Shown: positions 36,077 through 47,476, counted from the first letter of the stretch. The stretch is 64,000 bases of DNA from Staphylococcus simiae (GCF_002902085.1 NZ_PPQR01000070.1:7848-71847), one strand, 5' to 3'. The notes: generated from the sequence alone by a model not told the origin. Program-made: numbers and translations.

Positions 36077-37119
36077 ATTTCTCTTCCTTCTACACTTTGA
36101 TTAGCAGCAGCTTTAGTTATTCTATTAATAATAGCTTCTGTTTGATCATTCAATTCAAAACGATAAATATAAGCTTCTTTTATATCATCATTCTTATCTA
36201 TATCATGTAATATACTATACAGTCTATGATTTGCAGTTCGTATGTCTTGATCATTATTACATAATTCAATAAATTTGGCTTCTTTAGGCAAAAAGCGTTG
36301 TTTATCTTTAGGTACTATAAAAGCTACTGCTGAGAAATTTGTCATCGATGATTGTGCAATAGATGCCAAATCGGTAATCATCTTTAATGACGTCTCAGGT
36401 GAATAATGTTTGTATTTCATACCTGGTGCTATTGGCTGTGCCGCATCATTATAATTTGATTCAACTACACTGTTAGGTATCACTTGTTCAATCATCGATG
36501 CAGTAATTGAACCCGGACGAGCAATTTTAAATGGAAACGATGTACAATCTAAAACGGTACTTTCTAATCCTTCTGCACTTTGATTCGCTTGAATTATACC
36601 ATCTATTCTACCATTCAAATCATGATATACATGTTCAAAAGTCGTTGGCGAAGGTCTCCCACTCAAATTAGCACTTGGTGCAGCCAAAGGTTCATTAATA
36701 GCTTGTAAAATTTGTCTTCCAACTGAATGACTCGGCATTCTAACAGCTACAGACTCAAGTCCACCAGTTACTTTTGAACACAGGTAACCTTCTTTTAACG
36801 GTAAAATAAATGATATAGGTCCTGGCCAAAACGCTGTCATTAATTCAATGACTCTAGGATCAATATTATAAGTAAAATCGTGTAATTGCTTCATGTCATG
36901 TATATGTACAATAAGTGGATTATCGGATGGTCTACCTTTAGCTTTATATATTTTGCTCACAGCTTGCTCATCTTTGGCATTAGCCGCTAAGCCATAGACT
37001 GTTTCAGTTGGCAAACCTATTAATCCACCTTGTTCAACAACATTTTTAATTTCCTTAATATCTGGGTGTTGCGTTACATCATTATGACATGCTCTCATAT
37101 CCCATATTTTCGTTTCCAT
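36073..37119 (-). CDS. ywlC: L-threonylcarbamoyladenylate synthase (Sua5/YwlC)
   Basis: This enzyme makes threonylcarbamoyl-AMP for the t6A modification of ANN-decoding tRNAs. It has 348 residues from the ATG at 37119 (site AAAGGTG). The N-terminal YrdC domain has [25 protein letters not shown] and [14 protein letters not shown] linker with [10 protein letters not shown] leads to a C-terminal Sua5 domain. It lies 256 bases downstream of prmC. Confidence 0.94.
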   Translation of the reverse strand: METKIWDMRACHNDVTQHPDIKEIKNVVEQGGLIGLPTETVYGLAANAKDEQAVSKIYKAKGRPSDNPLIVHIHDMKQLHDFTYNIDPRVIELMTAFWPGPISFILPLKEGYLCSKVTGGLESVAVRMPSHSVGRQILQAINEPLAAPSANLSGRPSPTTFEHVYHDLNGRIDGIIQANQSAEGLESTVLDCTSFPFKIARPGSITASMIEQVIPNSVVESNYNDAAQPIAPGMKYKHYSPETSLKMITDLASIAQSSMTNFSAVAFIVPKDKQRFLPKEAKFIELCNNDQDIRTANHRLYSILHDIDKNDDIKEAYIYRFELNDQTEAIINRITKAAANQSVEGREI

Positions 37120-37375
37120 ATATAGCCACACCTTTCTTTTCAATCATAATATAAAACAAAGAGGTTAAGACAATAAAGTTTTACGATTCAATACAAACAA
37201 TATACAACAAAGTTGTTAAAAATTATTTGTTATACAAGTATACTCACAGAAATATACAGTATTTGTTACAAATTTAAAACACTGTAAAGAGCTACTTTTA
37301 TTGTGAATCTAACTACCAGCGCACAGTATAGTGTACTAGAGTTTAACTTTTGTCCCAACCTCTTATTCATCGTCA

Positions 37376-38212
37376 TTACCATCTGAATGACACAATTCTA
37401 TCGTGCCCATTAATATCTTGTACGATGTGTACATCTTTATCAGGGTATTTCTGTAGAATCATATTTTTTAAAGTAGTACCTTGTTGGTATCCTATTTCAA
37501 AGACCACTACTCCGTTTGTCTTCATGACTAATGGCAGATCATCGATAATTGATTCATAAACAGCATACCCATTATGCTCAGCGAATAATGCTTGATGTGG
37601 TTCGAACTTTGTGACAGTTCTCGCCATGGATGACATTTCGCTTTTAGCAATATATGGTGGATTAGATATCAATCCATCAAGTTTAATACCTTCAGCAATT
37701 AATGGTTTCAGAGCATTCCCATGTAAAAATTGAATGTTCACTTTGTGCTTTTCTGCATTACATTTTGCAATTTGAAGTGCGTCTAAACTTACATCAGTTG
37801 CTATAATTTGCAAATCAGGTTGTTCTTTAGCCATTGAAACTGCTAATGCCCCACTACCTGTCCCTATATCTGCCACAGTTTGTCCATTTTTCATATTTTT
37901 TAAAAAATGTACCATAACTTCTTCAGTTTCAGGTCTTGGAATTAAACAATTGCTGTTCACTTCAAAATCTCTACCATAAAAGCTAGCAAAGCCAACAATA
38001 TATTGAATGGGTTCACCAATAAGCATTCTTTGCAAAGCTAAATCAAATTTCATGATATCAGTTTTAGACATCTCATCATACATATGAACAACAAAATCAG
38101 TTCTAGTCCAACGAAATACATCTAGTAGTAACCATTCAGCTCGTGTTTGTTCATAACCTTTTTGCTGTGCTAATTGTATCGCTTCATCTAATTTATCTTT
38201 ATAATTCACCAT
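37376..38212 (-). CDS. prmC: Release factor glutamine methyltransferase
   Basis: PrmC (278 residues) methylates the GGQ glutamine of release factors, including the product of prfA just upstream. The SAM site [16 protein letters not shown] and the NPPY motif in [14 protein letters not shown] are intact. Its start lies 14 bases inside prfA, so enzyme and substrate genes are coupled. Confidence 0.96.
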   Translation of the reverse strand: MVNYKDKLDEAIQLAQQKGYEQTRAEWLLLDVFRWTRTDFVVHMYDEMSKTDIMKFDLALQRMLIGEPIQYIVGFASFYGRDFEVNSNCLIPRPETEEVMVHFLKNMKNGQTVADIGTGSGALAVSMAKEQPDLQIIATDVSLDALQIAKCNAEKHKVNIQFLHGNALKPLIAEGIKLDGLISNPPYIAKSEMSSMARTVTKFEPHQALFAEHNGYAVYESIIDDLPLVMKTNGVVVFEIGYQQGTTLKNMILQKYPDKDVHIVQDINGHDRIVSFRW

Positions 38213-39275
38213 TATTAAGTTCTTTCAATTTCTCAGTTTGTTCAGATAAAGTTAATGCATCTATAATTTCTTCTAAATGACCTTCCATAATTTGATTTAA
38301 TTTTTGTAAAGTTAAACCAATACGGTGGTCAGTTACACGACTTTGAGGATAGTTATATGTACGAATACGTTCTGAGCGATCACCAGTACCTACAGCTGAT
38401 TTACGTTGAGAAGCATATTTTTGTTGTTCTTCTTGAACTTTCATATCATATAATCTTGCTTTCAATACTTTCATTGCTTTTTCTCTGTTTTGAATTTGTG
38501 ACTTTTCAGAAGAGGTTGCAATGACACCTGTTGGTAAATGGGTAATACGTACAGCTGAGTCTGTAGTGTTAACGTGTTGTCCACCGGCACCACTTGAACG
38601 ATACGTATCAATTTTCAAGTCTTCATTTCTAATTTCAATTTCAACATCTTCAACTTCTGGTAATACTGCAACAGTAGCTGTAGAAGTATGAATTCTACCA
38701 CCTGATTCTGTTTCTGGGACACGTTGAACGCGGTGTGCACCATTTTCAAATTTCAATTTACTGTAGGCGCCATGTCCAGAAACTTGGAAACTGATTTCTT
38801 TATAACCACCGTGATCACTTTCAGAGGCTTCCACGATTTCTGTTTTAAATCCTTGAGATTCTGCATATTTTGAATACATACGCATAAGGTCCCCAGCAAA
38901 AATAGCGGCTTCATCGCCACCTGCTGCAGCTCTAATTTCTACAATAACGTCTTTGTCATCATTTGGATCTTTAGGAATTAATAAGAATTTAAGTTCTTCT
39001 TCAATTGATGGAATTTCATCTTTTAAAGCACTACTCTCTTCTTTTAACATTGCAATTTCTTCTTTATCATCTGTTTCATTTAACATGTCTTCTATATCTG
39101 CTAATTCTTCTTTTTTAGCTTTATAACTTCGATATACATCAACTGTTTTTTGTAAATCTGCTTGTTCTTTTGAATATTTACGTAATTTATCTGAATCATT
39201 TACAACATCTGGATCACTTAATAATTCATTTAATTGTTCATATCTCTCTTCTACTATATCTAACTGATCAAACAC
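38199..39275 (-). CDS. prfA: Peptide chain release factor 1
   Basis: RF1 (358 residues) reads UAA and UAG. The GGQ motif is in [17 protein letters not shown], and the anticodon-like PxT-type region around [15 protein letters not shown] is present. The start codon is GTG at 39273-39275, seven bases after GGAGG, and overlaps the tdk stop (TAGTG) by one base. Confidence 0.97.
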   Translation of the reverse strand: MFDQLDIVEERYEQLNELLSDPDVVNDSDKLRKYSKEQADLQKTVDVYRSYKAKKEELADIEDMLNETDDKEEIAMLKEESSALKDEIPSIEEELKFLLIPKDPNDDKDVIVEIRAAAGGDEAAIFAGDLMRMYSKYAESQGFKTEIVEASESDHGGYKEISFQVSGHGAYSKLKFENGAHRVQRVPETESGGRIHTSTATVAVLPEVEDVEIEIRNEDLKIDTYRSSGAGGQHVNTTDSAVRITHLPTGVIATSSEKSQIQNREKAMKVLKARLYDMKVQEEQQKYASQRKSAVGTGDRSERIRTYNYPQSRVTDHRIGLTLQKLNQIMEGHLEEIIDALTLSEQTEKLKELNNGEL

Positions 39276-39874
39276 TATAATTCCTCCTTATTGTTGTCAC
39301 TAGGTGCTACTATATGATGTGCACGACAACGTGGTTCATAACTTTCATTGGCACCCACTAAGATAATTGGATCATCTATTTTGGCTGGTTTACCATCTAT
39401 CAATCTTTGTGTTCTACTTGAAGATGAACCACAAACTGCACAAACTGCTTGTAATTTTGTTACTTGTTCACTAACAGCCATCAATTTAGGCATTGGTTCA
39501 AAAGGCTCTCCTCTAAAATCCATGTCTAGTCCTGCAACTATTACTCGATGTCCATCTGACGACAATCTTTCAGCAATATTTACTATTTCATCGTCAAAAA
39601 ATTGTACCTCATCTATCCCTATTACATCAACATCTGATAAATCATGCATCATTATTTCTCTTGCACTAGATATATTAACCGCTTCAATGGCATTACCATT
39701 ATGAGAGACCACTTTTTCTTTATGATATCGATCATCTATGGCCGGTTTAAAAACTACAACTTTTTGTTTAGCGTAAATACCTCTTCTTAATCGTCTAATT
39801 AATTCTTCTGATTTACCACTAAACATACTTCCTGTGATACATTCAATCCAACCAGAATGGTAAGTTTCATACAT
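39275..39874 (-). CDS. tdk: Thymidine kinase
   Basis: Tdk (199 residues) phosphorylates thymidine for salvage. The P-loop is GSMFSGKS, the Walker B segment is [10 protein letters not shown], and zinc cysteines are in CAVCG and near PRC. The ATG at 39874 follows GGTGG; four extra N-terminal residues are possible but unlikely. It is the first gene of tdk-prfA-prmC. Confidence 0.96.
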   Translation of the reverse strand: MYETYHSGWIECITGSMFSGKSEELIRRLRRGIYAKQKVVVFKPAIDDRYHKEKVVSHNGNAIEAVNISSAREIMMHDLSDVDVIGIDEVQFFDDEIVNIAERLSSDGHRVIVAGLDMDFRGEPFEPMPKLMAVSEQVTKLQAVCAVCGSSSSRTQRLIDGKPAKIDDPIILVGANESYEPRCRAHHIVAPSDNNKEEL

Positions 39875-40043
39875 TGCGAGTTCCACCTTTTTTCAAAACA
39901 TAATCGTCTTATTATATCATATTTCAAATATTCATAAATGGCTTTTTACTAAATATCATTTGTAATATTCCTATATATTTACTATGTAATTTTTTAATCA
40001 AATTAGGTTATTTAATAAATTGGGCTGAAAACCTGAAAATAGA

Positions 40044-40114
40044 GGTTCTCTTCCAAATTGGACTGATACATAATTATTCGCTTTTTATTTACCAGTCCTG
40101 AAAAATAGAAAACC
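40044..40114. repeat. 71-bp core-less copy of the composite repeat element
   Basis: The left end is GGTTCTCT (40044-40051), 8 bases, GGACTGATA (40060-40068). The right end is TACCAGTCC (40090-40098), 8 bases, AGAAAACC (40107-40114). Only 21 bases separate the two ends, so the whole STAR core is missing. The layout of the ends is identical to the full elements at 5579 and 42097. It lies between tdk and rpmE2. Confidence 0.82.
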
Positions 40115-40151
40115 AAAATAGACAATCTCAAATAAAAAGATAATAACAATA

Positions 40152-40190
40152 AAAAAACTGCCTACATACCCATAATAGGTTGTAGACAGA
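40152..40190 (-). terminator. rpmE2 terminator
   Basis: CTGTCTACAACC pairs with GGGTATGTAGGCAG (imperfect stem), followed by TTTTTTTA on the minus strand, 16 bases after the rpmE2 stop. Confidence 0.78.
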
Positions 40191-40205
40191 TCAAAATCCA
40201 TATCA

Positions 40206-40460
40206 TTAGTTGTCTGATTTAAGACCGAATTTTTTGTTGAAACGTTCCACACGTCCATCCGCAGCAGCGAATTTTTGACGTCCTGTGTAGAATGGATGTG
40301 AATCAGATGAAATATCTAAGCGAATAACTGGATATTCTTTACCATCTTCCCATTCCATCATTTCAGAAGACGTTTTTGTAGAACCACTTAAGAATTTAAA
40401 GTTTGTTGTAGTATCTAAAAAGATTACTTGATGATACTCAGGATGAATTCCTTGTTTCAT
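40206..40460 (-). CDS. rpmE2: Ribosomal protein bL31 type B
   Basis: This 84-residue bL31 lacks the CxxC zinc pairs, so it is the zinc-independent type. It starts [19 protein letters not shown] and has the conserved [14 protein letters not shown]. In many bacteria a zinc-containing paralogue is exchanged for this type under zinc limitation; no Zur site is evident here. It lies 117 bases downstream of rho with an AAAGGAG site. Confidence 0.97.
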   Translation of the reverse strand: MKQGIHPEYHQVIFLDTTTNFKFLSGSTKTSSEMMEWEDGKEYPVIRLDISSDSHPFYTGRQKFAAADGRVERFNKKFGLKSDN

Positions 40461-40577
40461 TATTTTCAGCTCCTTTGCCCTGAACCATCTGGAACAGAGT
40501 TATTTGTGAGTTTTTACCCGATACTGTGTAATTATAATGGTAAATAATACAAAACGCAAGTCATTATCTAATGTTTC

Positions 40578-41894
40578 TTAAATTATTGGTCGACCTGTTT
40601 TTGTACTTTCTTCTGCAGATTTCTGTAACTGTTTAAAGAAGTCTGCGTTATTTTTAGATCGTTTAAGTTTACGAATAAATCTTTCTGTAAAATCGGTTGA
40701 ATCAGTAAACAAATTACGTAATTGCCATAATGTATCCAGTTCAGCCTTAGTAATTAATAATTCTTCTTTACGTGTTGAGCTTCTACCGATATCAATTGCT
40801 GGGAATATACGACGTTCTGATAATTTACGATCTAAATGTAATTCCATATTACCTGTACCTTTAAACTCTTCGTAAATCATATCGTCCATTCGTGAGCCTG
40901 TTTCTACTAGGGCAGTCGCTAAAATAGTTAAACTACCACCTGCTTCGATATTTCTGGCTGCACCAAAGAATGCTTTTGGCTTGTGTAAAGATGCTGGATC
41001 CAAACCACCTGATAAAGTTCGACCACTTGGTGGTATAACTAAGTTGTATGCTCTAGCTAATCTAGTTATAGAATCCATTAAAATAATAACGTCTTCTCCA
41101 ATTTCAACAAGTCTTTTTGCTCGTTCAAGTAATAATTCTGCAACTTTAACATGGTGTTCAGGTGGTTCATCAAACGTTGAATGTACCACTTCTGCAGATT
41201 CAACTGAACGTTCAATGTCAGTTACCTCTTCAGGACGTTCACCAACTAATAAAATGAACAACTTAGCATCCGGTTTATTAATACTTATCGCATTGGCAAT
41301 TTCTTTTAACAGTGATGTTTTACCTGCTTTTGGTGGTGCCACAATTAAACCACGTTGTCCCAAACCAATCGGTGTCACTAAATCCATAATTCTTGTTGAA
41401 TAGCTTGTTGAGTCCGTTTCTAATAGTATTCTTTCATCTGGATATAGCGGTGTTAACGCTTGGAAATGAGGTCGTTTTTTTACTTCCTCTGCATTATGAT
41501 CATTAACAAAATCAACTTGTAATAGACCATAATATTTTTCATTATCCTTAGGCTTTCTTACTTTCCCTGTTACTTTATCACCGCGTTTGATTTCGAAACG
41601 ACGAATTTGACTAGCAGAGATATAAATATCCTTTTCACCTTTAGAATAATTTACTGTGCGTAAAAAACCATAACCATCTGGTTGGATATCGTCTAAAATA
41701 CCTTCCATATAATAGTTACCATCTTTTTCCATTTGCGCTTCCATAATGGCTAACACGAGTTCTTTTTTATTTAATTTACTGTAATTTGATAACTTAAGTG
41801 TCTTTGCTTTTTGAGTGAGTTCCTTAGTAGTGTAATTCTTGTACAGTTCGTGGAATGATTCATACTGAGGAGATGTACGTTCTCTTTCAGGCAT
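40578..41894 (-). CDS. rho: Transcription termination factor Rho
   Basis: Rho (438 residues) is the hexameric RNA helicase that ends transcription and suppresses antisense RNA. It has an N-terminal Rho-N helical region (about 10-50), a cold-shock-like RNA-binding domain (GYGFLRTVNYSKGEKDIYIS), and a RecA-like ATPase with P-loop APPKAGKTSLLK and VIILMDSITRLARAYN. The start at 41894 matches the S. aureus length, but its ribosome binding site (GGGTG) is weak. In-frame Met codons upstream have none. Confidence 0.95.
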   Translation of the reverse strand: MPERERTSPQYESFHELYKNYTTKELTQKAKTLKLSNYSKLNKKELVLAIMEAQMEKDGNYYMEGILDDIQPDGYGFLRTVNYSKGEKDIYISASQIRRFEIKRGDKVTGKVRKPKDNEKYYGLLQVDFVNDHNAEEVKKRPHFQALTPLYPDERILLETDSTSYSTRIMDLVTPIGLGQRGLIVAPPKAGKTSLLKEIANAISINKPDAKLFILLVGERPEEVTDIERSVESAEVVHSTFDEPPEHHVKVAELLLERAKRLVEIGEDVIILMDSITRLARAYNLVIPPSGRTLSGGLDPASLHKPKAFFGAARNIEAGGSLTILATALVETGSRMDDMIYEEFKGTGNMELHLDRKLSERRIFPAIDIGRSSTRKEELLITKAELDTLWQLRNLFTDSTDFTERFIRKLKRSKNNADFFKQLQKSAEESTKTGRPII

Positions 41895-42096
41895 ATATTT
41901 TACACCCATTTCATTATTTTTTAGTTGGTAAGTAGTAAGATAAGCTAGAGTAAAATAGCACAATTCACCATTCTATAATATTTAGCTTAATCTGTTATAA
42001 ATACATCAATAACTATAGCAAATTTTCATTTTAATTACAAAATAATTTTCAAAAGCCAAATAATTATAAGTTAATAATGAATTTTTGAGATATAGT

Positions 42097-42500
42097 GGTT
42101 CTCTCCCAAATTTGACTGATACATAATTAAATTTTCAAGCCTCGCACCCCAGCTTGCACATTATAGTAAAAATTCTGTTGACAGAATTTTTCTTTGCTGG
42201 GGCCCCAATGCCCAACCTGCATTGCATGTTAGAGTTTCTGCTATCTTGATAGCTAGAAACTCTTATGCAGTTTATTATGAATTAATAAACTGTAAACCTA
42301 TTTCAGGCAACCAGTTTTTCTGTGTTGGGTCCCTTCCTAGGGTGCTGTCTCAGCCTACCCCAACTGGCACGTTACAGTAAAAATTCTATTTATAGAATTT
42401 TTCTATGTTGGGGCCCGGTTCCTCAGGAGTCTCGGCTTCAAATTAATGTGCGTTTTAAATTATTCTTTTTTTATTTATCAGTCCTAAAAAATAGAGAACC
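42097..42500. repeat. Full-length composite repeat element with terminal inverted repeats
   Basis: This is a 404-bp element between rho and the aldehyde dehydrogenase gene. The left end is GGTTCTCT (42097-42104), 8 bases, TGACTGATA (42113-42121). The right end is TATCAGTCC (42476-42484), 8 bases, AGAGAACC (42493-42500). The core has GCTGGGGCCCC near 42197, a hairpin module from 42228 to 42263, TGTTGGGTCCC near 42323 and TGTTGGGGCCC near 42407. Its flanking blocks match those of the element at 5579 in order, while the hairpin module matches the island after luxS. Confidence 0.85.
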
Positions 42501-42521
42501 GATATAGTTTGTTACTAGCAA

Positions 42522-42570
42522 AACAAAAGCAAGCTACCGAAAGATGACTTCCATCTTTCAATAGCTTGTT
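42522..42570 (-). terminator. Aldehyde dehydrogenase gene terminator
   Basis: AACAAGCTATTGAAAGATG pairs with CATCTTTCGGTAGCTTG around a five-base loop, followed on the minus strand by TTTTGTTTT. Confidence 0.85.
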
Positions 42571-42615
42571 ATTATAAAATATATTTCAATATCTTATGAC
42601 TACTTTAAAGACATC

Positions 42616-44043
42616 CTATTTGTAGTATCCAGCAATGGATTTAACTTCTAGGAATTCTTCGATACCATAGTCGCCCCATTCGCGTCCCAAGCCAGATTGT
42701 TTATATCCACCAAATGGTAAGTCAGGTTTTCTACCTGCCTCATTAATTTCAACTGTGCCCGCTTCAATTGAGCGTGCAACCTTACGTAATGTTTCTTGAT
42801 CATTACCAATCACATAACCTGCTAAGCCATATTTTGTATCATTGGCGATTTCAATTGCTTCATCTACATCATTATATGTGATGACTGACATTACAGGACC
42901 AAATATTTCTTCTTGAGCAATAGTCATATGATTATCGACATTGATAAAAATCGTTGGTCTAGCAAAATATCCTTTTTCAAGTCCTTCTGGTTTACCAGGA
43001 CCACCATAGAATAATTCAGCACCTTCTTGGATACCTTTATCTATATAACTTTGAACTTGATCAAATTGTTTTTTACTAATGATTGGACCAACTTGAGTTC
43101 CTTCTTGTCGTGGATCGCCAACACGTACTTGGCTAAATTGTTGTTTTAATTCAGTTAAAAATGCTTCTTTAATACTATTTGGTATTAATACACGTGTACC
43201 AGCTGTACAAACTTGACCTGTATTATTGACAACTTTACCAGTTGTTGCTTTAGCAGCTTCTTTAATATCTACATCATCTAAAACGATATATGGTGATTTA
43301 CCGCCTAATTCGAGAGATACTTTTTTAAAGTCAGTTGCCGCTTTTTCCATAATTTTAGAACCTGTTGGACCTGAACCAGTAAATGACATCATACGTACTT
43401 TTGGATGTTCACTTAATGGATTACCAACACCTTCACCGTCACCATTAACTAAGTTGAATACACCTTTAGGTACTCCAACTTTATCAAATATTTCAGCTAA
43501 TATAACTGCAGCAAATGGTGTTTCTTCTGAAGGTTTTAATACGACAGGACTACCAGAAGCAAATGCTGCTGCTAATTTTAATGAAGTTTGATTTGTAGGG
43601 AAATTCCATGGTGTAATTAGACCGGATACACCAATTCCTTCTTTAACAACTAAATCATCACCACGACGCTCTTCAAAATTAAATGTATCTAAAGCATCTC
43701 TTGCTGCTGCAAAATGATTTAACCCCATTTGATAATGCACACGTTCTGACATTTCTAGTGGTGAACCTAATTCATCTGTAATAGCTTGAACAATATCATC
43801 TTTTCTGTTTTCGTACTCTTTGACAATTTTATCTAATAATTGTTGTCTTTCTTTCACGGACGTGTGACGGAATTCTAAATAGACATTATGTGCCGCCTCT
43901 ACTGCATCGTCAACATCTTGTTTATTACCTTTAGCAACTTTGCCAATGACTTCTTCATTCGCTGGATTAATGACGTCGATTGTATCATTACTATAACTAT
44001 CGACCCATTCACCATTAATATATTGTTTAGTATAATTTCTCAT
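42616..44043 (-). CDS. Aldehyde dehydrogenase family protein
   Basis: This NAD(P)-dependent aldehyde dehydrogenase has 475 residues. The catalytic cysteine is in [12 protein letters not shown], the general base Glu is in [11 protein letters not shown], and the cofactor segments TPWNFPTNQ and FTGSGPTGS are present. The physiological aldehyde is unknown. It stands alone downstream of an HxlR-type regulator on the same strand, and both have their own terminators. Confidence 0.9.
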   Translation of the reverse strand: MRNYTKQYINGEWVDSYSNDTIDVINPANEEVIGKVAKGNKQDVDDAVEAAHNVYLEFRHTSVKERQQLLDKIVKEYENRKDDIVQAITDELGSPLEMSERVHYQMGLNHFAAARDALDTFNFEERRGDDLVVKEGIGVSGLITPWNFPTNQTSLKLAAAFASGSPVVLKPSEETPFAAVILAEIFDKVGVPKGVFNLVNGDGEGVGNPLSEHPKVRMMSFTGSGPTGSKIMEKAATDFKKVSLELGGKSPYIVLDDVDIKEAAKATTGKVVNNTGQVCTAGTRVLIPNSIKEAFLTELKQQFSQVRVGDPRQEGTQVGPIISKKQFDQVQSYIDKGIQEGAELFYGGPGKPEGLEKGYFARPTIFINVDNHMTIAQEEIFGPVMSVITYNDVDEAIEIANDTKYGLAGYVIGNDQETLRKVARSIEAGTVEINEAGRKPDLPFGGYKQSGLGREWGDYGIEEFLEVKSIAGYYK

Positions 44044-44204
44044 TTATCTTTCACTCCTCAAGAATGATTTACTTTCTGTTTAACCATTATGCTGTTTATT
44101 CAAACATCATGGTCATTATCATACGTTTAATCTCTTGAATTTGAAAATAATATGACTTATCAAAATCATAACGTTTATATTTGCACTTAATTATTTTTCA
44201 TAAT

Positions 44205-44249
44205 AAAAAAGTTACTTCCGATTCATATTACTGAGTCGAAAATAACTTT
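44205..44249 (-). terminator. HxlR regulator gene terminator
   Basis: AAAGTTATTTTCGACTC pairs imperfectly with GAATCGGAAGTAACTTT, followed by TTTATT on the minus strand, 14 bases after the stop. Confidence 0.75.
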
Positions 44250-44262
44250 CAAATTTATAGCA

Positions 44263-44604
44263 TTATTTAGCAGTTTCTTCTTGTGTTTCAGATAAATCTA
44301 CATAATTTTGTGCCCATTCTTCAATAGGCTGCAATGCTTGCGCAAGTGCTTGTCCTTTTTCAGTTAAAACATAGATAATTGCTACAGGACTTGTTGAAAT
44401 GATTCTTTTTTCAACTAACTGCCAATCTGCTAATTCTGATAATTTGATACTAAGCGCACGTGGCGTGATTGTTTTTAAATCTCTCTTCATATCGGAAAAG
44501 TGTGCTGAATTGTCATTACATCTTGAGAGATAATTAATGATTAATCCATTCCAACTTCTACCAAGTATTTTGAAAGTTTCTTCAAGATACGGACATACTT
44601 CCAT
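44263..44604 (-). CDS. HxlR/DUF24-family winged-helix regulator
   Basis: This 113-residue MarR-like regulator starts MEVCPYLEETFKILGRSWNG. A single conserved N-terminal cysteine (Cys4) is followed by a winged helix (FSDMKRDLKTITPRALSIKLSELADWQLVEK). In this family that cysteine often senses quinones, aldehydes or hypochlorite. The start at 44604 keeps six bases from GAGGTG. Its neighbour is the aldehyde dehydrogenase gene, which is a plausible target; that link is inference. A further Cys is at about residue 32 (SRCNDN). Confidence 0.88.
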   Translation of the reverse strand: MEVCPYLEETFKILGRSWNGLIINYLSRCNDNSAHFSDMKRDLKTITPRALSIKLSELADWQLVEKRIISTSPVAIIYVLTEKGQALAQALQPIEEWAQNYVDLSETQEETAK

Positions 44605-44694
44605 CATCTTCACCTCTCATACAAAATTGAAATTGAATATAATATGACATTCTTTTTCGAAGTATATTTATTATACCACAAAACACACAGTGAT

Positions 44695-45954
44695 TTATAC
44701 TGTTTCAGTCCAAATATCTGCACCAAGTGATTTTAAATGTTCAACAATGTCAGTGTATCCACGATAAATATGATTAACATTGTATATAGTAGTGATACCT
44801 TCAGCAATTAAACCAGCAATAATAAGACAAGCACCGGCTCTTAAATCACTAGCATATACATCTGCACCTTTAAGAGATGAAGGTTTAATTGTAGCAGTGC
44901 CTTCGTCTACTTCAATGTTGGCTCCCATACGTTGTAATTCATCTACATGCTTAAAACGTTCTGGATATATCGTATCCGTAACAAATGACGGGCCATCAGC
45001 CATAAATAATAATGGTGTGATAGGTTGCTGTAAATCAGTCGCAAAACCAGGATAAACTAAAGTTTTAACGTCAACATAGTGATAGGGAGTGTGTTTTTTG
45101 ATGATCACTCGTTCATCTTCTACATCTACTTCAACGCCTAATTCAACAAGTTTTGCTATTAGTGTTTCAACATGTTTAGGAACGATGTTATTTAACACCA
45201 TTTCTTCACCACTTGCAGCTGCTATACACATATATGTACCTGCTTCAATGCGATCAGGTATAACTTGATATTCAGAACCATGTAACTTTTCAACACCAGT
45301 AATTTTGATTGTTGATGTACCAGCACCTTTGATATTAGCACCCATACTAGTTAAGAAGTTCGCTACATCAACAACTTCTGGTTCTTTAGCTGCATTTTCT
45401 ATTACTGTTTGTCCAGTGGCATGTACAGCTGCTAACATAATATTAATTGTTGCACCAACACTTACCATATCTAAAAAGATATGTGCACCTTTTAACTCTT
45501 TTGCTTCAATTTTCATTGATGTTTCACTAGATTCATCTATTTCTGCACCCAATGCTTTAAATCCTTTGATATGCTGATCTATAGGACGTGGCCCAAGTGG
45601 ACAACCGCCTGGTAAACCTATAACACATTTCTTAAAGCGACCTAACATCGCACCCATCATATAGTAAGAAGCTCTTAATGATTCGACTTTATTATTAGGT
45701 AGAGGTGCATTCTCAATTTCAGTGGTATCTACATTTAATTCAGTACCATTTAGCTCGGTTTTGATGTTTAAATCTTCTAATAAACTTACTAATGTCTCAA
45801 CATCAGATATTTGTGGTAAACCTTCAAGTTTAACTTGTCCATGAGCTAATAATGTTGCAGGTATAATTGCTACGGCACTGTTTTTGGCACCACTAATATT
45901 TACTTCACCATTAAGAGTACGTCCACCTCTTATTTTAATAACCTCTTGAGCCAT
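44695..45954 (-). CDS. murZ: UDP-N-acetylglucosamine 1-carboxyvinyltransferase paralogue (MurZ/MurA2)
   Basis: This is the second MurA of the window, 419 residues from the ATG at 45954 (site AAAGGAG). The PEP-binding cysteine lies in [18 protein letters not shown]. It differs from murA (22855) throughout but keeps the same active-site loops ([25 protein letters not shown]). It lies downstream of fba across a 612-base gap. Low-GC Gram-positives typically keep both enzymes, and loss of one is tolerated. Confidence 0.96.
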   Translation of the reverse strand: MAQEVIKIRGGRTLNGEVNISGAKNSAVAIIPATLLAHGQVKLEGLPQISDVETLVSLLEDLNIKTELNGTELNVDTTEIENAPLPNNKVESLRASYYMMGAMLGRFKKCVIGLPGGCPLGPRPIDQHIKGFKALGAEIDESSETSMKIEAKELKGAHIFLDMVSVGATINIMLAAVHATGQTVIENAAKEPEVVDVANFLTSMGANIKGAGTSTIKITGVEKLHGSEYQVIPDRIEAGTYMCIAAASGEEMVLNNIVPKHVETLIAKLVELGVEVDVEDERVIIKKHTPYHYVDVKTLVYPGFATDLQQPITPLLFMADGPSFVTDTIYPERFKHVDELQRMGANIEVDEGTATIKPSSLKGADVYASDLRAGACLIIAGLIAEGITTIYNVNHIYRGYTDIVEHLKSLGADIWTETV

Positions 45955-46435
45955 ATCATTTTCTCCTTTGCCCGTTACTTTTTTTAATTTTTGCATTATT
46001 AGCATTATAAATTAATTACACTTTGTTTGTAAAACACTTTATTTTGAGCTACAAAATTAACAATAAGTCATATAGTAATAAATATCATATTTTTAATATA
46101 TGGTTTATTCTCATTTATTACCATAGTCTTTAGACTGATATTTAATAATAAGTACTTAAAACACCTTGAATTATTAGTAATTCTTTATTTATAACTAATA
46201 TTTTTCACAATAATTATATCATAAAAAAATTATAGTATCGTAAATTGTGATAAAGAAAAGATGATTATGGCTACTTTGCTAGACAATACACCAATTAATT
46301 TGTCACTAATTTCATTTTTTGAAGCAATACCAATCATAAGTGTTTGGAATATTTAGGTTCTCTAACATAGTAAACTGATAGTTTTGATATCTACGCATTC
46401 CAAATTGCATTGTATAATAAAATGAATCAAAAATT
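45955..46435. other. Gene-free stretch between fba terminator and murZ
   Basis: This very AT-rich region has no gene with a ribosome binding site apart from the murZ leader. A solo end of the composite repeat (GGTTCTCT-N8-AAACTGATA) is at 46356-46380. Nothing else is recognisable. Confidence 0.5.
46356..46380. repeat. Solo terminal repeat of the composite element family
   Basis: GGTTCTCT (46356-46363), 8 bases, AAACTGATA (46372-46380) matches the left-end consensus GGTTCTCT-N8-GGACTGATA with two changes. No second end or STAR core is nearby. Confidence 0.55.
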
Positions 46436-46480
46436 AAAAAAGGCATTAAAATATATCAACTTGATACATTTTAATGCCTT
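46436..46480 (-). terminator. fba terminator
   Basis: AAGGCATTAAAATGTATCAA pairs with TTGATATATTTTAATGCCTT, followed by TTTTTAATTTTT on the minus strand. Confidence 0.88.
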
Positions 46481-46566
46481 AAATTTATTAAGAAATAATT
46501 AACTTAATATATTTACAATGTAATGAATGATTTATCATCCGATACAGTTGTAATATTTAAAAGTGA

Positions 46567-47427
46567 TTATTTAGCACGGTTAGAAGTACCGAACTCTTTA
46601 ATTTTACCTTTAACTGTTTCTTTGATTGCTTCACGAGCTGGTCCTAAGTATTTACGTGGGTCATAAACAACTTTGTCGTTGTCTAAAACTTCACGAACTG
46701 CTTTAGCTGAAGCAATTTGGTTTTCAGTGTTTACGTTAATTTTAGCTGTACCAAATGGAATAGCTTTTTGGATGTCTTTAGTTGGGATACCAGTACCACC
46801 ATGTAATACTAATGGTAAACCAGTTGAAGCACCGATTTCTTCCATTTCTTTAAATCCTAATTTTGGTTCACCTTTGTAAGGTCCGTGTACTGAACCTAAA
46901 GCTGGTGCTAATGCATCAATGCCAGTTTTTTCAACTAACTCTTGACATTCTTTAGGGTCTGCATAAATAACGCCGTCAGCAACTACGTCATCTTCTTGTC
47001 CACCGACAGTACCTAATTCAGCTTCAACAGAAACACCTTTATCATGTGCGTAATCAACTACTTTTTTAGTAGTTGCTACGTTTTCTTCGAATGGGCTATG
47101 TGAAGCATCAATCATAACTGATGTGAAACCAGCGTCGATTGCTTCTTTACATTTGTCAAAACTTGAACCATGGTCTAAATGAATAGCTACAGGTACAGTT
47201 ATGTTTAAGTCATGCATTAAACCTTCTACCATTTTAACAACTGTGTAGAAACCACTCATATAACGAGCAGCACCTTCAGAAACACCTAAAATTACAGGTG
47301 CATTTTCTTCTTGTGAAGCTTCTAAAATTGCTTGTGTAAATTCTAAGTTATTAATATTGTATTGTCCTACTGCATAACCATTTTCTTTTGCATCAATTAA
47401 CATTTCTTTCATTGAAACTAAAGGCAT
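46567..47427 (-). CDS. fba: Class II fructose-bisphosphate aldolase
   Basis: This zinc-dependent aldolase of glycolysis and gluconeogenesis has 286 residues from the ATG at 47427 (AAGGAGG site). Metal-binding histidines are in [17 protein letters not shown] and PLVLHGGTG. The catalytic Asp is in the same HLDHG motif. An upstream extension of 24 residues has no site and is not in the family. The promoter has an extended -10 TGTTATAAT (47471-47476 core). Confidence 0.96.
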   Translation of the reverse strand: MPLVSMKEMLIDAKENGYAVGQYNINNLEFTQAILEASQEENAPVILGVSEGAARYMSGFYTVVKMVEGLMHDLNITVPVAIHLDHGSSFDKCKEAIDAGFTSVMIDASHSPFEENVATTKKVVDYAHDKGVSVEAELGTVGGQEDDVVADGVIYADPKECQELVEKTGIDALAPALGSVHGPYKGEPKLGFKEMEEIGASTGLPLVLHGGTGIPTKDIQKAIPFGTAKINVNTENQIASAKAVREVLDNDKVVYDPRKYLGPAREAIKETVKGKIKEFGTSNRAK

Positions 47428-47470
47428 GAAAGTTCCTCCTTGAGTGCTTGTGCACGTATTTTTCAAAGTA

Positions 47471-47476
47471 ATTATA
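47471..47476 (-). promoter_or_regulatory. fba extended -10 element
   Basis: TGTTATAAT on the minus strand carries both the TGn extension and a perfect TATAAT hexamer, about 45 bases upstream of the fba start. The -35 position is poor, as is common for extended -10 promoters. Confidence 0.65.
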
